Below, piece by piece: positions 37,082-45,021 of a stretch of DNA of 64,000 bases; position 1 is the stretch's first letter, and every line of letters starts with the position of its first letter. The stretch is from the NCBI GenBank assembly GCA_002840895.1, contig PHCZ01000001.1:757473-821472 (forward strand), read 5' to 3'. The notes beneath the pieces are model-generated. The model saw only the letters and a program-made list of their open reading frames with translations, was not told the origin of the DNA and searched no databases. The DNA is from Bacteroidetes bacterium HGW-Bacteroidetes-8 (GTDB lineage: Bacteria; Bacteroidota; Bacteroidia; Bacteroidales; UBA932). The translations under genes and the position numbers were made by a program.

Positions 37082-37089
37082 TAATTTTG
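37082..37089 (+). promoter_or_regulatory. Bacteroidota -7 element for the 2-oxoacid:ferredoxin oxidoreductase operon
   Basis: TAATTTTG matches TAnnTTTG. A TTTG at 37054-37057 lies 24 nt upstream, a little beyond normal -33 spacing. The leader to the ATG at 37121 would be about 25 nt. Confidence 0.45.
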
Positions 37090-37120
37090 TAAATAATTAT
37101 AAACTTAATAAAAAATCAAT

Positions 37121-37342
37121 ATGGCATTAAGAGGAGCTATTGTGGTGGACACAGAAAAATGCAAGGGTTGCAGCGTTTGCCTTGTAAACTGTCCAACCAA
37201 TACCATTGCTTTAGCTAAAGAGGTAAACAGCAAAGGTTATAACTATGCCTATATGGCATTTCCCGAAAATTGCACCGGTTGCACAAATTGTGCAACAGTT
37301 TGCCCGGATACCTGCATCACTGTTTACAGAGTTAAAGTTTAA
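37121..37342 (+). CDS. 4Fe-4S ferredoxin subunit of 2-oxoacid:ferredoxin oxidoreductase
   Basis: The protein is 73 residues with two CxxCxxCxxxCP motifs: CKGCSVCLVNCP and CTGCTNCATVCP. It holds two 4Fe-4S clusters and passes electrons from the TPP subunit to free ferredoxin. It is the delta subunit in the D-A-B-C gene order and lies 21 nt before the alpha gene. Confidence 0.92.
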   Translation: MALRGAIVVDTEKCKGCSVCLVNCPTNTIALAKEVNSKGYNYAYMAFPENCTGCTNCATVCPDTCITVYRVKV

Positions 37343-37363
37343 CTGATAAAATTACTATTAAAT

Positions 37364-38443
37364 ATGGCAGAATTCATTTTAATGAAAGGGAACGAGGCTA
37401 TTGCAATATCGGCTATAAGAAACGGTTGCGACGGTTATTTCGGTTACCCTATTACTCCACAGTCAGAGGTTATGGAGACCTTAATGGTGGAGAGACCCTG
37501 GGAGACGACAGGTATGGTAGTTCTTCAAGCAGAGAGCGAGACTTCATCTATTAATATGCTTTACGGGGGAGCATCCTGCGGTAAAAAAGTGATGACATCG
37601 TCTAGTAGTCCGGGACTAAGCCTTATGTGCGAAGGCCTTAGTTATCTTGCCGGTGCCGAACTTCCTTGTGTTGTTGTGAACGTTGTAAGGGGAGGTCCCG
37701 GATTAGGCACAATTCAGCCTGGCCAGGGTGACTATTTTCAGGCTTGTAAAGGTGGCGGACACGGTGATTATAAAATGGTCGTTCTGGCTCCTAACTCAGC
37801 TCAGGAGATGTATGACTTTGTAGATCTTGGTTTTGACCTTGCATTTAAATATCTTACCCCTGTTATGATACTTGCCGACGGAGTTGTTGGTCAGATGATG
37901 GAGAAGGTAGAGCTTAGACCTGTTAAACCAAGGTGGAGTGACGAAGAGATTAAGAAGAGTTTCAAATGGGCTACCACTGGTAAAACCCCGGACAGAGAAC
38001 AAAATGTACTTACATCACTTGCTCTAGATGCTGCTGTACACGAAAGGCTTAATCATAAGCTTCAGAGTAAGTATAAGCAGATGGAAACAGAAGATGTTCG
38101 GTTTGAAAGCTATATGTGCGAAGATGCAGATCACATAATTGTTGCCTACGGATGTATGGCTCGTATATGTGAAAATACAGTTGAACTTGCTAGAAATGAA
38201 GGAATTAAACTAGGGCTTCTTCGGCCGATAACTCTTTATCCCTTCCCTACAACAGAGATACAGCGTATGGTTCCTCAGCTTAAAACTATAATGTCAGTAG
38301 AACTTAGCGCAGGACAGATGGTAGAGGATGTAAGACTGGCGGTAAACGGAAAGATTCCAGTAAACTTCTTCGGCAGGCTTGGAGGTATAGTTCCTTCTCC
38401 TCACGAGGTTTATGAAGCGTTTAAAAAAGAGATCAATAAATAA
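37364..38443 (+). CDS. vorB: 2-oxoacid:ferredoxin oxidoreductase alpha subunit (VorB/KorA-like)
   Basis: The protein is 359 residues. The pyrimidine-binding domain has GCDGYFGYPITPQSEVME and ESETSSINMLYGGASCGKKVMTSSSSPG, with AGAELPCVVVNVVRGGPGLGTIQPGQGDY. The second half (HIIVAYGCMARI, GLLRPITLYPFP) is the domain II/III region. The sequence resembles the VorB type that acts on branched-chain 2-oxoacids, but 2-oxoglutarate (Kor) enzymes look similar, so the substrate is not settled. Product is an acyl-CoA plus reduced ferredoxin. Its ADP-forming partner enzyme is encoded just upstream. Confidence 0.88.
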   Translation: MAEFILMKGNEAIAISAIRNGCDGYFGYPITPQSEVMETLMVERPWETTGMVVLQAESETSSINMLYGGASCGKKVMTSSSSPGLSLMCEGLSYLAGAELPCVVVNVVRGGPGLGTIQPGQGDYFQACKGGGHGDYKMVVLAPNSAQEMYDFVDLGFDLAFKYLTPVMILADGVVGQMMEKVELRPVKPRWSDEEIKKSFKWATTGKTPDREQNVLTSLALDAAVHERLNHKLQSKYKQMETEDVRFESYMCEDADHIIVAYGCMARICENTVELARNEGIKLGLLRPITLYPFPTTEIQRMVPQLKTIMSVELSAGQMVEDVRLAVNGKIPVNFFGRLGGIVPSPHEVYEAFKKEINK

Positions 38444-38445
38444 TA

Positions 38446-39219
38446 ATGCCCACAACAATGGAATTAAAAGATATAATCAAACCGGAGAATATGGTCTATT
38501 CAAAGAGTCCTGTTCTTACCAACAAAGTTATGCACTATTGTCCGGGCTGTTCTCACGGAACAGTACACAAACTGATTGCAGAGGTTATTGAGGAGATGGG
38601 CATTCAGGAGAAGACCATAGGTATTTCACCTGTAGGATGCTCTGTTTTTGCCTATAACTATATAGATATTGACTGGCAACAAGCAGCTCACGGAAGAGCA
38701 CCTGCACTAGCTACTGCAACCAAAAGACTCTGCCCGGATAAATATGTCTTTACCTATCAGGGAGACGGTGATTTGGCATCAATCGGTACTGCTGAGATAA
38801 TACACGCTTGCAACAGAGGTGAAAATATCGTAGTAATTTTTATAAATAATGCAATTTATGGTATGACGGGAGGTCAGATGGCTCCCACTACCCTACTGGG
38901 TATGAAGACCTCTACATCGCCATACGGAAGGACAGAAGAGCTTCACGGTAAACCACTAAAAATAACCGAATTGATTGCTCAATTGGAGGGGACTTGCTAT
39001 GTTACAAGACAATCTGTTCAGAGTGCTGCCGCCTCAAGAAAGGCTAAAAGAGCCATCAGAAAAGCTTTTGAAAACTCGGCTCTTAATAAAGGTACCTCAT
39101 TTGTAGAGGTTGTAAGTGCTTGTAACTCAGGCTGGAAACTATCCCCTGTTAAGTCTAACGAATGGATGGTTGAGAATATGTTCCCTAGTTATCCAATAGG
39201 TGATCTTAAAGACAGATAA
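38446..39219 (+). CDS. 2-oxoacid:ferredoxin oxidoreductase beta subunit (TPP-binding)
   Basis: The protein is 257 residues. It carries the cluster/TPP motifs MHYCPGCSHGTVH, GISPVGCSVFAYNY and HGRAPALATATKR. The Mg-TPP motif is GDGDLASIGTAEIIHACNRGENIVVIFINNAIYGMTGGQMAPTT. It binds TPP and performs the oxidative decarboxylation together with the alpha subunit. The gene starts 2 nt after the alpha gene, so the two are almost certainly coupled. Confidence 0.93.
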   Translation: MPTTMELKDIIKPENMVYSKSPVLTNKVMHYCPGCSHGTVHKLIAEVIEEMGIQEKTIGISPVGCSVFAYNYIDIDWQQAAHGRAPALATATKRLCPDKYVFTYQGDGDLASIGTAEIIHACNRGENIVVIFINNAIYGMTGGQMAPTTLLGMKTSTSPYGRTEELHGKPLKITELIAQLEGTCYVTRQSVQSAAASRKAKRAIRKAFENSALNKGTSFVEVVSACNSGWKLSPVKSNEWMVENMFPSYPIGDLKDR

Positions 39220-39230
39220 ATAATACAAAT

Positions 39231-39782
39231 ATGAAAGAAGAGATAATAATAGCAGGATTTGGAGGTCAGGGAGTTTTGTCTATGGGCAAAATACTTGCTT
39301 ACTCAGGAATTATGCAGGGTCAGGAAGTTACCTGGATGCCCTCCTACGGTCCCGAAATGCGCGGAGGAACGGCTAACGTTACAGTAATTCTCAGTGATAA
39401 AAAAATAAGTTCTCCTATCTTGAGCCAGTTTGACACTGCAATTATCCTAAACCAACAATCTATGGATAAATTTGAAAATCAGGTAAAACAGGGCGGGTTA
39501 TTGATATACGATCCAAATGGTATTACCAGACATCCTCAAAGAAAAGATATCACAATCTGCTCAATTGATGCAGTAGACATATCTGCAGAACTTGGAAACT
39601 CTAAAGCATACAATATGGTGGTTTTGGGCGCTTATCTAAAGAAAAAACCTATTGTAGAGATGGTTAACGTTATTAAGGGATTAAAAAAATCTATCCCTGA
39701 GCGTCACCATAGTCTCATTCCTATGAATGAAACCGCAATTCAGAAAGGGATGGAAAAAATTACAGAACTTCACACTATATAA
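39231..39782 (+). CDS. 2-oxoacid:ferredoxin oxidoreductase gamma subunit
   Basis: The protein is 183 residues. It starts IIIAGFGGQGVLSMGKILAYSG, the gamma-subunit glycine-rich motif, and continues with EVTWMPSYGPEMRGGTANVTVILS, the conserved CoA-binding region of this subunit. It completes a four-subunit enzyme in the order delta-alpha-beta-gamma. A strong terminator follows 24 nt after the stop. Confidence 0.92.
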   Translation: MKEEIIIAGFGGQGVLSMGKILAYSGIMQGQEVTWMPSYGPEMRGGTANVTVILSDKKISSPILSQFDTAIILNQQSMDKFENQVKQGGLLIYDPNGITRHPQRKDITICSIDAVDISAELGNSKAYNMVVLGAYLKKKPIVEMVNVIKGLKKSIPERHHSLIPMNETAIQKGMEKITELHTI

Positions 39783-39805
39783 CCATAACCGCTCCAAACT
39801 AAGTT

Positions 39806-39841
39806 ATGCTCCTGCTTGTTATTAAAGCAGGAGCATTTTTG
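39806..39841 (+). terminator. intrinsic terminator after the oxidoreductase operon
   Basis: A perfect 12-bp stem (39806-39817 with 39825-39836) with a 7-nt loop is followed by TTTTTG. It closes the oxidoreductase operon just before the promoter of the zapA region. Confidence 0.92.
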
Positions 39842-39858
39842 TTTAATATAATTTTTAC

Positions 39859-39866
39859 TATCTTTG
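39859..39866 (+). promoter_or_regulatory. Bacteroidota -7 element for the coiled-coil/zapA genes
   Basis: TATCTTTG is an exact match 19 nt before the ATG at 39885. A TTTG at 39838-39841, in the terminator tail, is 17 nt upstream and could serve as the -33 element. An in-frame TTG at 39864 lies inside the box and is rejected as a start. Confidence 0.55.
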
Positions 39867-39884
39867 TGTAACTGCAAAGATATT

Positions 39885-40178
39885 ATGAATACAGACTATC
39901 AAACGGTAATAAATAGCCTAAAAGCTAAAATAGAATTAATTATATCCGGTTATGAGCAAACTGTTGCAGATAACCAAAGATTAAACCAGGAGCTGTCTGA
40001 ATGCAGGGAGGAGCTTAATAATAGTATTAATAAAACTAAAGAACTGGAAGATAAAGTAAATAAATTACAATTAGTTGAGGCCTTCAAATCCTCCTCTACG
40101 GATGTGAAGGAGGCAAAACAGAAGATTGGCAAGATAGTCAGAGAGATAGATAAATGTATTGCTTTGTTAAATGATTAA
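39885..40178 (+). CDS. small coiled-coil protein upstream of zapA (ZapB-like position)
   Basis: The protein is 97 residues, nearly all predicted helix with heptad-like spacing (INSLKAKIELIISGY, NQRLNQELSECREELNNS, ELEDKVNKLQLV) and a final QKIGKIVREIDKCIALL helix. It has no signal or membrane segment. It lies 3 nt before zapA under the same promoter. By position and coiled-coil nature it may act with ZapA at the division ring, as ZapB does in E. coli, but sequence identity with ZapB cannot be claimed. Confidence 0.7.
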   Translation: MNTDYQTVINSLKAKIELIISGYEQTVADNQRLNQELSECREELNNSINKTKELEDKVNKLQLVEAFKSSSTDVKEAKQKIGKIVREIDKCIALLND

Positions 40179-40181
40179 TTA

Positions 40182-40475
40182 ATGGAACAGCAATCTATAC
40201 AAATTAACATAGCCGACCGTAGTTACCCACTTCGTATACCGGCAGCAGACGAAGAGAAGATAAGAGCAGCGGCAAAGATTATCAACGAAAAGACCTCTCT
40301 TTATAGAAAGAGGTATGCAAATCGTGATACTCAGGATGCGCTCTCAATGGCACTTCTTCAATTTGTTATAAGGTTAATCGAAGCAGAGCAGAATGAAGAG
40401 GCCACCCAGATTGTCGAAGAGTTGAAATCTCTGGATAATTTGCTTGACGATTACATAAAGATCAATCTTGTTTAA
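40182..40475 (+). CDS. zapA: cell division protein ZapA
   Basis: The protein is 97 residues. It shows the ZapA plan: a short beta-rich head (IQINIADRSYPLRIPAADEEKIRAAAKIINEK) followed by a long coiled-coil tail (DALSMALLQFVIRLIEAEQNEEATQIVEEL). ZapA binds and bundles FtsZ at midcell. A 6S-like RNA follows directly, as in E. coli where ssrS lies downstream of zapA. Confidence 0.9.
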   Translation: MEQQSIQINIADRSYPLRIPAADEEKIRAAAKIINEKTSLYRKRYANRDTQDALSMALLQFVIRLIEAEQNEEATQIVEELKSLDNLLDDYIKINLV

Positions 40476-40489
40476 CTCAACTATAGTAG

Positions 40490-40687
40490 TGTTTTAGCCG
40501 TTGGTTTATGCTCTTTGCCAAAATCAACACTATCAAATTACCGAGCCAACTCGATGGTCAAAAACAGGCCTATTTACCCTCCGGGGGATTCCGTTTACGG
40601 GACATTGGACGTTTGCGACTGAATAATCGGAGCTCAAATCTTGTTTTATAAGATTTTAGCTTAAACAGCTGGACCAACGGCTTTTTT
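40490..40687 (+). ncRNA. ssrS: 6S RNA (ssrS)-like
   Basis: The 249-bp gap between zapA and rny has no good coding frame. A perfect 10-bp closing stem pairs 40496-40505 (AGCCGTTGGT) with 40673-40682 (ACCAACGGCT), and the second arm runs straight into a T6 tail, so the stem also acts as the terminator. The enclosed RNA is about 190 nt, the size of 6S RNA. Its place just after zapA matches ssrS in other bacteria. 6S RNA mimics an open promoter and holds RNA polymerase in stationary phase. The central bubble was not modelled, so the assignment rests on end pairing, size and position. Confidence 0.72.
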
Positions 40688-40724
40688 AAAAAGAATCTAA
40701 CACTATATATAGATATACGAGGAA

Positions 40725-42260
40725 ATGGAAAACATAATAATTACTCTGCTGGCCGCAACGGCCGGTTTTGGTATTGCCTACTATGTAGGTCACAATATAA
40801 TACTAAAAAGGAAGAGAGAAGATATACTCCGCTGTGCAGAGCAGGATGGTGAAAATATTCGTAAAGAGAAAATATTTCAGGCAAAAGAGAAATTTCTTCA
40901 GCTAAAAACCGAGCACGAGCAACAAATTCTTGAACGCTCAAATCTGGTAATTCAACAGGAGGCTAAGTTAAAGCAGAGAGAATTGCTTATGAATCAGCAA
41001 AATGCAGAATTACAGAAAAAGTTAAGGGAGATAGATACATTAAAGGATAGCCTTAAACAACAGCACGAGTTGATAGAGAAGCGAGGAGAAGAGTATGAGA
41101 AGCTAAGAGTTGAGGCAATTCAAAAAATTGAAAATATTGCCGGACTATCTGCTCAGGAGGCAAAAAATCAACTTATAGAGACAATGAAATCCGAAGCAAA
41201 AAGCGAAGCTATGTCCTATATAAGTGAGGTTATGGACGAGGCGAGACTAACTGCTGGTAAAGAGGCTAAAAGAGTGGTAATTAATACAATTCAGAGGATT
41301 GCTCCAGAGACAGCAATTGAAAATGCAGTTACTGTCTTCAATATTGAGAGCGACGAGATAAAGGGGCGTATAATTGGACGGGAAGGGAGAAATATCCGGG
41401 CACTTGAAGCTGCAACCGGGGTTGAAATTGTAGTTGATGACACACCTGAAGCTATTCTTTTATCGGCGTTTGATCCGGTAAGAAGGGAGGTTGCCAGGCT
41501 AGCACTACATCAACTCGTTACAGATGGAAGAATTCACCCTGCAAGAATTGAAGAGGTGGTCACTAAAGTTCAGAAACAACTGGATGATGAAATACTTGAA
41601 ACCGGAAAAAGAACCTGTATCGATATGGGGGTTCACGGGCTTCACGTAGAGTTGATAAAACTTATCGGGAGAATGAAGTATCGTTCATCTTACGGACAAA
41701 ACCTTCTTCAGCACTCCAGAGAGGTTGCAAATATATGTGCTACAATGGCCTCAGAACTTGGCCTAAATCCAAAGACTGCAAAAAGAGCTGGACTGCTTCA
41801 CGATATTGGTAAGGTTTCGGATGAAGATCCGGATTTGCCACACGCTATTCTGGGAATGAGACTTGCAGAGAAATACAAGGAGAAACCGGAAATTTGCAAT
41901 GCAATTGGTGCACACCACGAAGAGACAGAGATGACATCTATTATCTCTCCCCTTGTACTTGTAGGTGATGCAATATCAGGATCCAGGCCGGGAGCAAGAA
42001 GAGAGGTTATTGAATCTTACATAAAACGCCTTAAAGAGCTTGAAGATTTAGCACTCTCCTACCCCGGAGTTACAAAATCATACGCAATTCAGGCAGGTAG
42101 GGAGCTGAGAGTAATTGTTGGTAGTGAGCAGGTTTCAGATAAGGATTCTGAGCAACTCTCATTGGATATCGCAAGAAAAATTCAGGATGAGATGGTATAT
42201 CCGGGTCAGGTTAAGATAACAGTTATACGAGAGACCAGATCTGTAAGCTTTGCCAAATAG
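40725..42260 (+). CDS. rny: ribonuclease Y
   Basis: The protein is 511 residues and matches RNase Y in full. It has an N-terminal membrane helix (about 3-22) and a long coiled coil (about 30-200). The KH domain has [38 protein letters not shown]. The HD domain has [22 protein letters not shown] and IGAHHEETE. It is a membrane-bound endonuclease that starts mRNA decay. A short SD-like AGGAA lies before the ATG. It may share transcripts with the zapA region by read-through of the 6S terminator. Confidence 0.97.
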   Translation: MENIIITLLAATAGFGIAYYVGHNIILKRKREDILRCAEQDGENIRKEKIFQAKEKFLQLKTEHEQQILERSNLVIQQEAKLKQRELLMNQQNAELQKKLREIDTLKDSLKQQHELIEKRGEEYEKLRVEAIQKIENIAGLSAQEAKNQLIETMKSEAKSEAMSYISEVMDEARLTAGKEAKRVVINTIQRIAPETAIENAVTVFNIESDEIKGRIIGREGRNIRALEAATGVEIVVDDTPEAILLSAFDPVRREVARLALHQLVTDGRIHPARIEEVVTKVQKQLDDEILETGKRTCIDMGVHGLHVELIKLIGRMKYRSSYGQNLLQHSREVANICATMASELGLNPKTAKRAGLLHDIGKVSDEDPDLPHAILGMRLAEKYKEKPEICNAIGAHHEETEMTSIISPLVLVGDAISGSRPGARREVIESYIKRLKELEDLALSYPGVTKSYAIQAGRELRVIVGSEQVSDKDSEQLSLDIARKIQDEMVYPGQVKITVIRETRSVSFAK

Positions 42261-42288
42261 TAAGAGATATTAATTATATTATAAAAAT

Positions 42289-42320
42289 GGCCGGCTAAAA
42301 ATTAATAGCCGGCCTTTTAT
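42289..42320 (+). terminator. bidirectional intrinsic terminator, rny / 5'-nucleotidase
   Basis: A perfect 9-bp GC-rich stem (42289-42297 with 42306-42314, 8-nt loop) is followed by TTTTAT on the plus strand. On the minus strand ATTTTTAT follows, so it can end both convergent transcripts. Confidence 0.9.
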
Positions 42321-42358
42321 ATAACACCAGGAGGTAGCCTCCTCTATAATTACATTTT

Positions 42359-44119
42359 CTATTCTATATCTACTCCAAAAAGAGTTTTAAAGTCTCTTTT
42401 TGCTGCTTCCTTAATAAACTCTTCAGGGACAATTCTCCAGTGGTTAAGTTTTGTTGCAGTTAATGAACCATTCTCTTTAAGGTATTGATATATTAGCTCT
42501 CTGATGTCAGATAATCTCTCTACTACTCTGCTCTCCATCTCATCTTTCGAAATTCCGGCACCTTGTTCCAGAAGATCTCCCCCACCGTTTGCTCTGTATG
42601 AAGATAATGCAACTCTGTATCTTCTTTTAGGGTCAAATGGAGTTCCATCTGCCATAGATAGTATAGAGACCATATCGCCTTCATCTTTTGTCACGTTAAC
42701 CTCATAAATCAAACCGGCAGCTGAATCAAAATTGAAAAAGACATTCTTAAACCGACTTCGCTCGCCTAAACCTGATGAACTTAGATGTAGAAGATTCTCC
42801 TCTCTTTTATCCATCTTGTTTACCCATTTGGAGTATGAAAACTCCAGATAATTTTTTATTTCAACCCCTTCCATCTCAATCACATAAAGTTGATTTTCGT
42901 ATGGATATATATTGAGCAGATCCTGAAAGTTTAAATTCCCCGCTTCAATTGTCACATCAAATGAGAGTGGCGCTACAAAAGATATCTCTGCTTTGGATTT
43001 AACCAATTGAAGGGTGTGAATCATATCTATATACTCAGATGGGCCAAAGTAGGCACTTCTGGTTGAAATTCTATTATTAAGAGTTCCTACAAACTGATTA
43101 GTAAAGCTCTTAACTTTCAAAAAATCATCTCTGAAATTGTCAAGATATTGAGAATCACCAGGAATATCTTTCATTGGAATTATCTCTCCCTCAATACATT
43201 TAGATACAACCTCTCCATCACTAAAACTCAGATTTACTATGGCAGATGAGAGAAAAGAGGCTCTGGAGCCCCCTTCAAAAAGCCAGACACTATCTTCTCC
43301 GTTATAGATTTTTTCGGCTGTAGATTTGTGATCGTGAGAGGCAAACACAATGTCTAATCCTTTTATATTTCGTGCAATATATCTGGCAGGATTTTCGGGT
43401 GTATAGGTCTCCTCTTCACCCAATCCGCCGTGAATAGCTGCAATAACTATGTGTGGACTCTCTTTAGTGCGAATCTTATCTATCCAATACTCAATTGATG
43501 GTACCATCTCTTCAAATCTAATACCTTTCCATAGCTCTGGGGAGAGCCACTTTGGGATATTTGGGTTGGTCATTCCTATCACGGCAATCTTCACACCATC
43601 ACGGACCAATATTGTGTATGGAAGAAAATAGGGAGTTCCACTCTTTTCATCAAGGGCATTTGCTGCTAGATATGGGGCATCCATCTCTTTTACAATCTTG
43701 TCATAAACAGGGTGACCTGATTCTATATCGTGATTACCTACAACAACTGCATCATATTTCATAAAATTTACGATTTTGGAGAATATATGAACAGAATTAG
43801 TGTCAATGTAATTGAAATAGAAGGCAGAATTGTCTCCCTGTAAATGATCTCCAACATCAATCAGTATTACACCCTTCTCTCCGTGACTGATTCTGGAATC
43901 TTTAACATAATTATATACTGAGGCAAGTGAGTAAGGGTGAACTCTCTGGGCTCCTTTATCTGTAAAGAGTGAATCAAAAAACCTACCGTGAAGATCGTTT
44001 GTAGCATAGATTCTAAAGGTATGGACTCCATCATTTACAGATTCTCTATTGCAGGAGAGAGAAGAGAATAGAGAAAAAAGTGATATTAGAGATATTAAAA
44101 AAAGTTTACTTGTCTTCAT
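42359..44119 (-). CDS. 5'-nucleotidase / cyclic-nucleotide phosphodiesterase-type lipoprotein
   Basis: The protein is 586 residues. A lipoprotein signal ends in SLSC (Cys23). The metallophosphatase domain has YATNDLHGRF, DVGDHLQGD, VVGNHDIESG, AAIHGGLG and FASHDHKS, a full two-metal site. The C-terminal 5'-nucleotidase domain (NRISTRSAYFGPSEYIDMIH, DVTIEAGNLNFQDLLNIYPY, YRVALSSYRANGGGD) closes over the substrate. It should dephosphorylate nucleotides outside the inner membrane for uptake of nucleosides and phosphate. It is a single-gene unit ending at a bidirectional terminator. Confidence 0.92.
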   Translation of the reverse strand: MKTSKLFLISLISLFSLFSSLSCNRESVNDGVHTFRIYATNDLHGRFFDSLFTDKGAQRVHPYSLASVYNYVKDSRISHGEKGVILIDVGDHLQGDNSAFYFNYIDTNSVHIFSKIVNFMKYDAVVVGNHDIESGHPVYDKIVKEMDAPYLAANALDEKSGTPYFLPYTILVRDGVKIAVIGMTNPNIPKWLSPELWKGIRFEEMVPSIEYWIDKIRTKESPHIVIAAIHGGLGEEETYTPENPARYIARNIKGLDIVFASHDHKSTAEKIYNGEDSVWLFEGGSRASFLSSAIVNLSFSDGEVVSKCIEGEIIPMKDIPGDSQYLDNFRDDFLKVKSFTNQFVGTLNNRISTRSAYFGPSEYIDMIHTLQLVKSKAEISFVAPLSFDVTIEAGNLNFQDLLNIYPYENQLYVIEMEGVEIKNYLEFSYSKWVNKMDKREENLLHLSSSGLGERSRFKNVFFNFDSAAGLIYEVNVTKDEGDMVSILSMADGTPFDPKRRYRVALSSYRANGGGDLLEQGAGISKDEMESRVVERLSDIRELIYQYLKENGSLTATKLNHWRIVPEEFIKEAAKRDFKTLFGVDIE

Positions 44120-44168
44120 AACTTATTCTTCATTTGTAAAGTTCATAAATGGTGGCGTTTATATTGAT

Positions 44169-44945
44169 CTACTTTAGAATATTGAATTCATCTGCATCTT
44201 TCCAGGCTGTAAAGTGGTCTCTATAAGCTTTTAATCTTTCAACATCAATAGTATAAACAGAATAATTAACACCCTCATTATCAGGCATAACGCTCTCTCC
44301 AAAAAAATCAAACAGATATCTGCTACCCTCATAATCGCAGTTAGGATCTGATCCGCTTCTGTTCACAAATGCAAAATAGGCAAGATTCTCAATTGCTCTT
44401 GCTTTTGCAAGAGGTTCTATAACCTTTGATCTTAATTTTGGCCAGTTTGCTACATTTATCATAAGATCGTACTCCATATCTCTATTTCTTGACCATACCG
44501 GAAAACGAAGATCATAGCAAATTTGAATTGCAATATTCACTCCCCGGAAAGCAACCACAGTTTGTTCTGTACCGGCTGTAAATACCTTATCCTCACCTGA
44601 ATGGCTAAAAAGATGTCTTTTATCGTATTTATATATAGCTCCCTGTGGGGTTATAAAGAGGGCTCTGTTGTACAAATAGCCCTTCTCCTTTACAGGTAAT
44701 GAAGCGAGAACAGCGCACCCTTTATCTTTGCTTAAACTCTTCATCCAATTAACAGTGTATGAATCCATATCCTCTGCAATAGAACTGTTCATAGAGAATC
44801 CTGTATTGAAGAACTCAGGAAATATCAACAGATCGACTCCTGAAACCCCACTACTTAAAATCATCTCAGATATGAACCGGCAGTTATCCAGACTCTCTTG
44901 CGGGGACTCCCATTTGATATCTGAACTTATGAGTACTATCTTCAT
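44169..44945 (-). CDS. nitrilase-family omega-amidase-like hydrolase
   Basis: The protein is 258 residues. The Glu-Lys-Cys triad is visible: IFPEFFNTGF (Glu44), YKYDKRHLF (Lys109) and IQICYDLRFP (Cys143). The FNTGFSMN and FSHSGEDKVFTAG segments are typical of YafV/omega-amidases, which deaminate alpha-ketosuccinamate or alpha-ketoglutaramate formed by glutamine and asparagine transaminases, including during methionine salvage. It is a single gene divergent from malQ. Confidence 0.87.
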   Translation of the reverse strand: MKIVLISSDIKWESPQESLDNCRFISEMILSSGVSGVDLLIFPEFFNTGFSMNSSIAEDMDSYTVNWMKSLSKDKGCAVLASLPVKEKGYLYNRALFITPQGAIYKYDKRHLFSHSGEDKVFTAGTEQTVVAFRGVNIAIQICYDLRFPVWSRNRDMEYDLMINVANWPKLRSKVIEPLAKARAIENLAYFAFVNRSGSDPNCDYEGSRYLFDFFGESVMPDNEGVNYSVYTIDVERLKAYRDHFTAWKDADEFNILK

Positions 44946-44962
44946 AGAATATCTATTTTACA

Positions 44963-44970
44963 CAAAGATA
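44963..44970 (-). promoter_or_regulatory. Bacteroidota -7 element for the omega-amidase-like gene
   Basis: On the minus strand this reads TATCTTTG. It is 17 nt before the ATG at 44945, giving a leader of about 10 nt. Confidence 0.5.
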
Positions 44971-44996
44971 GTTTAAGAAAAATTAAAAAAATAGAT

Positions 44997-45004
44997 TAGG
45001 TTTG
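44997..45004 (+). promoter_or_regulatory. Bacteroidota -7 element for malQ
   Basis: TAGGTTTG matches TAnnTTTG and ends 17 nt before the ATG at 45022. It lies 26 nt from the divergent omega-amidase box. Confidence 0.5.
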
Positions 45005-45021
45005 CTACATATTTGAAAAAA

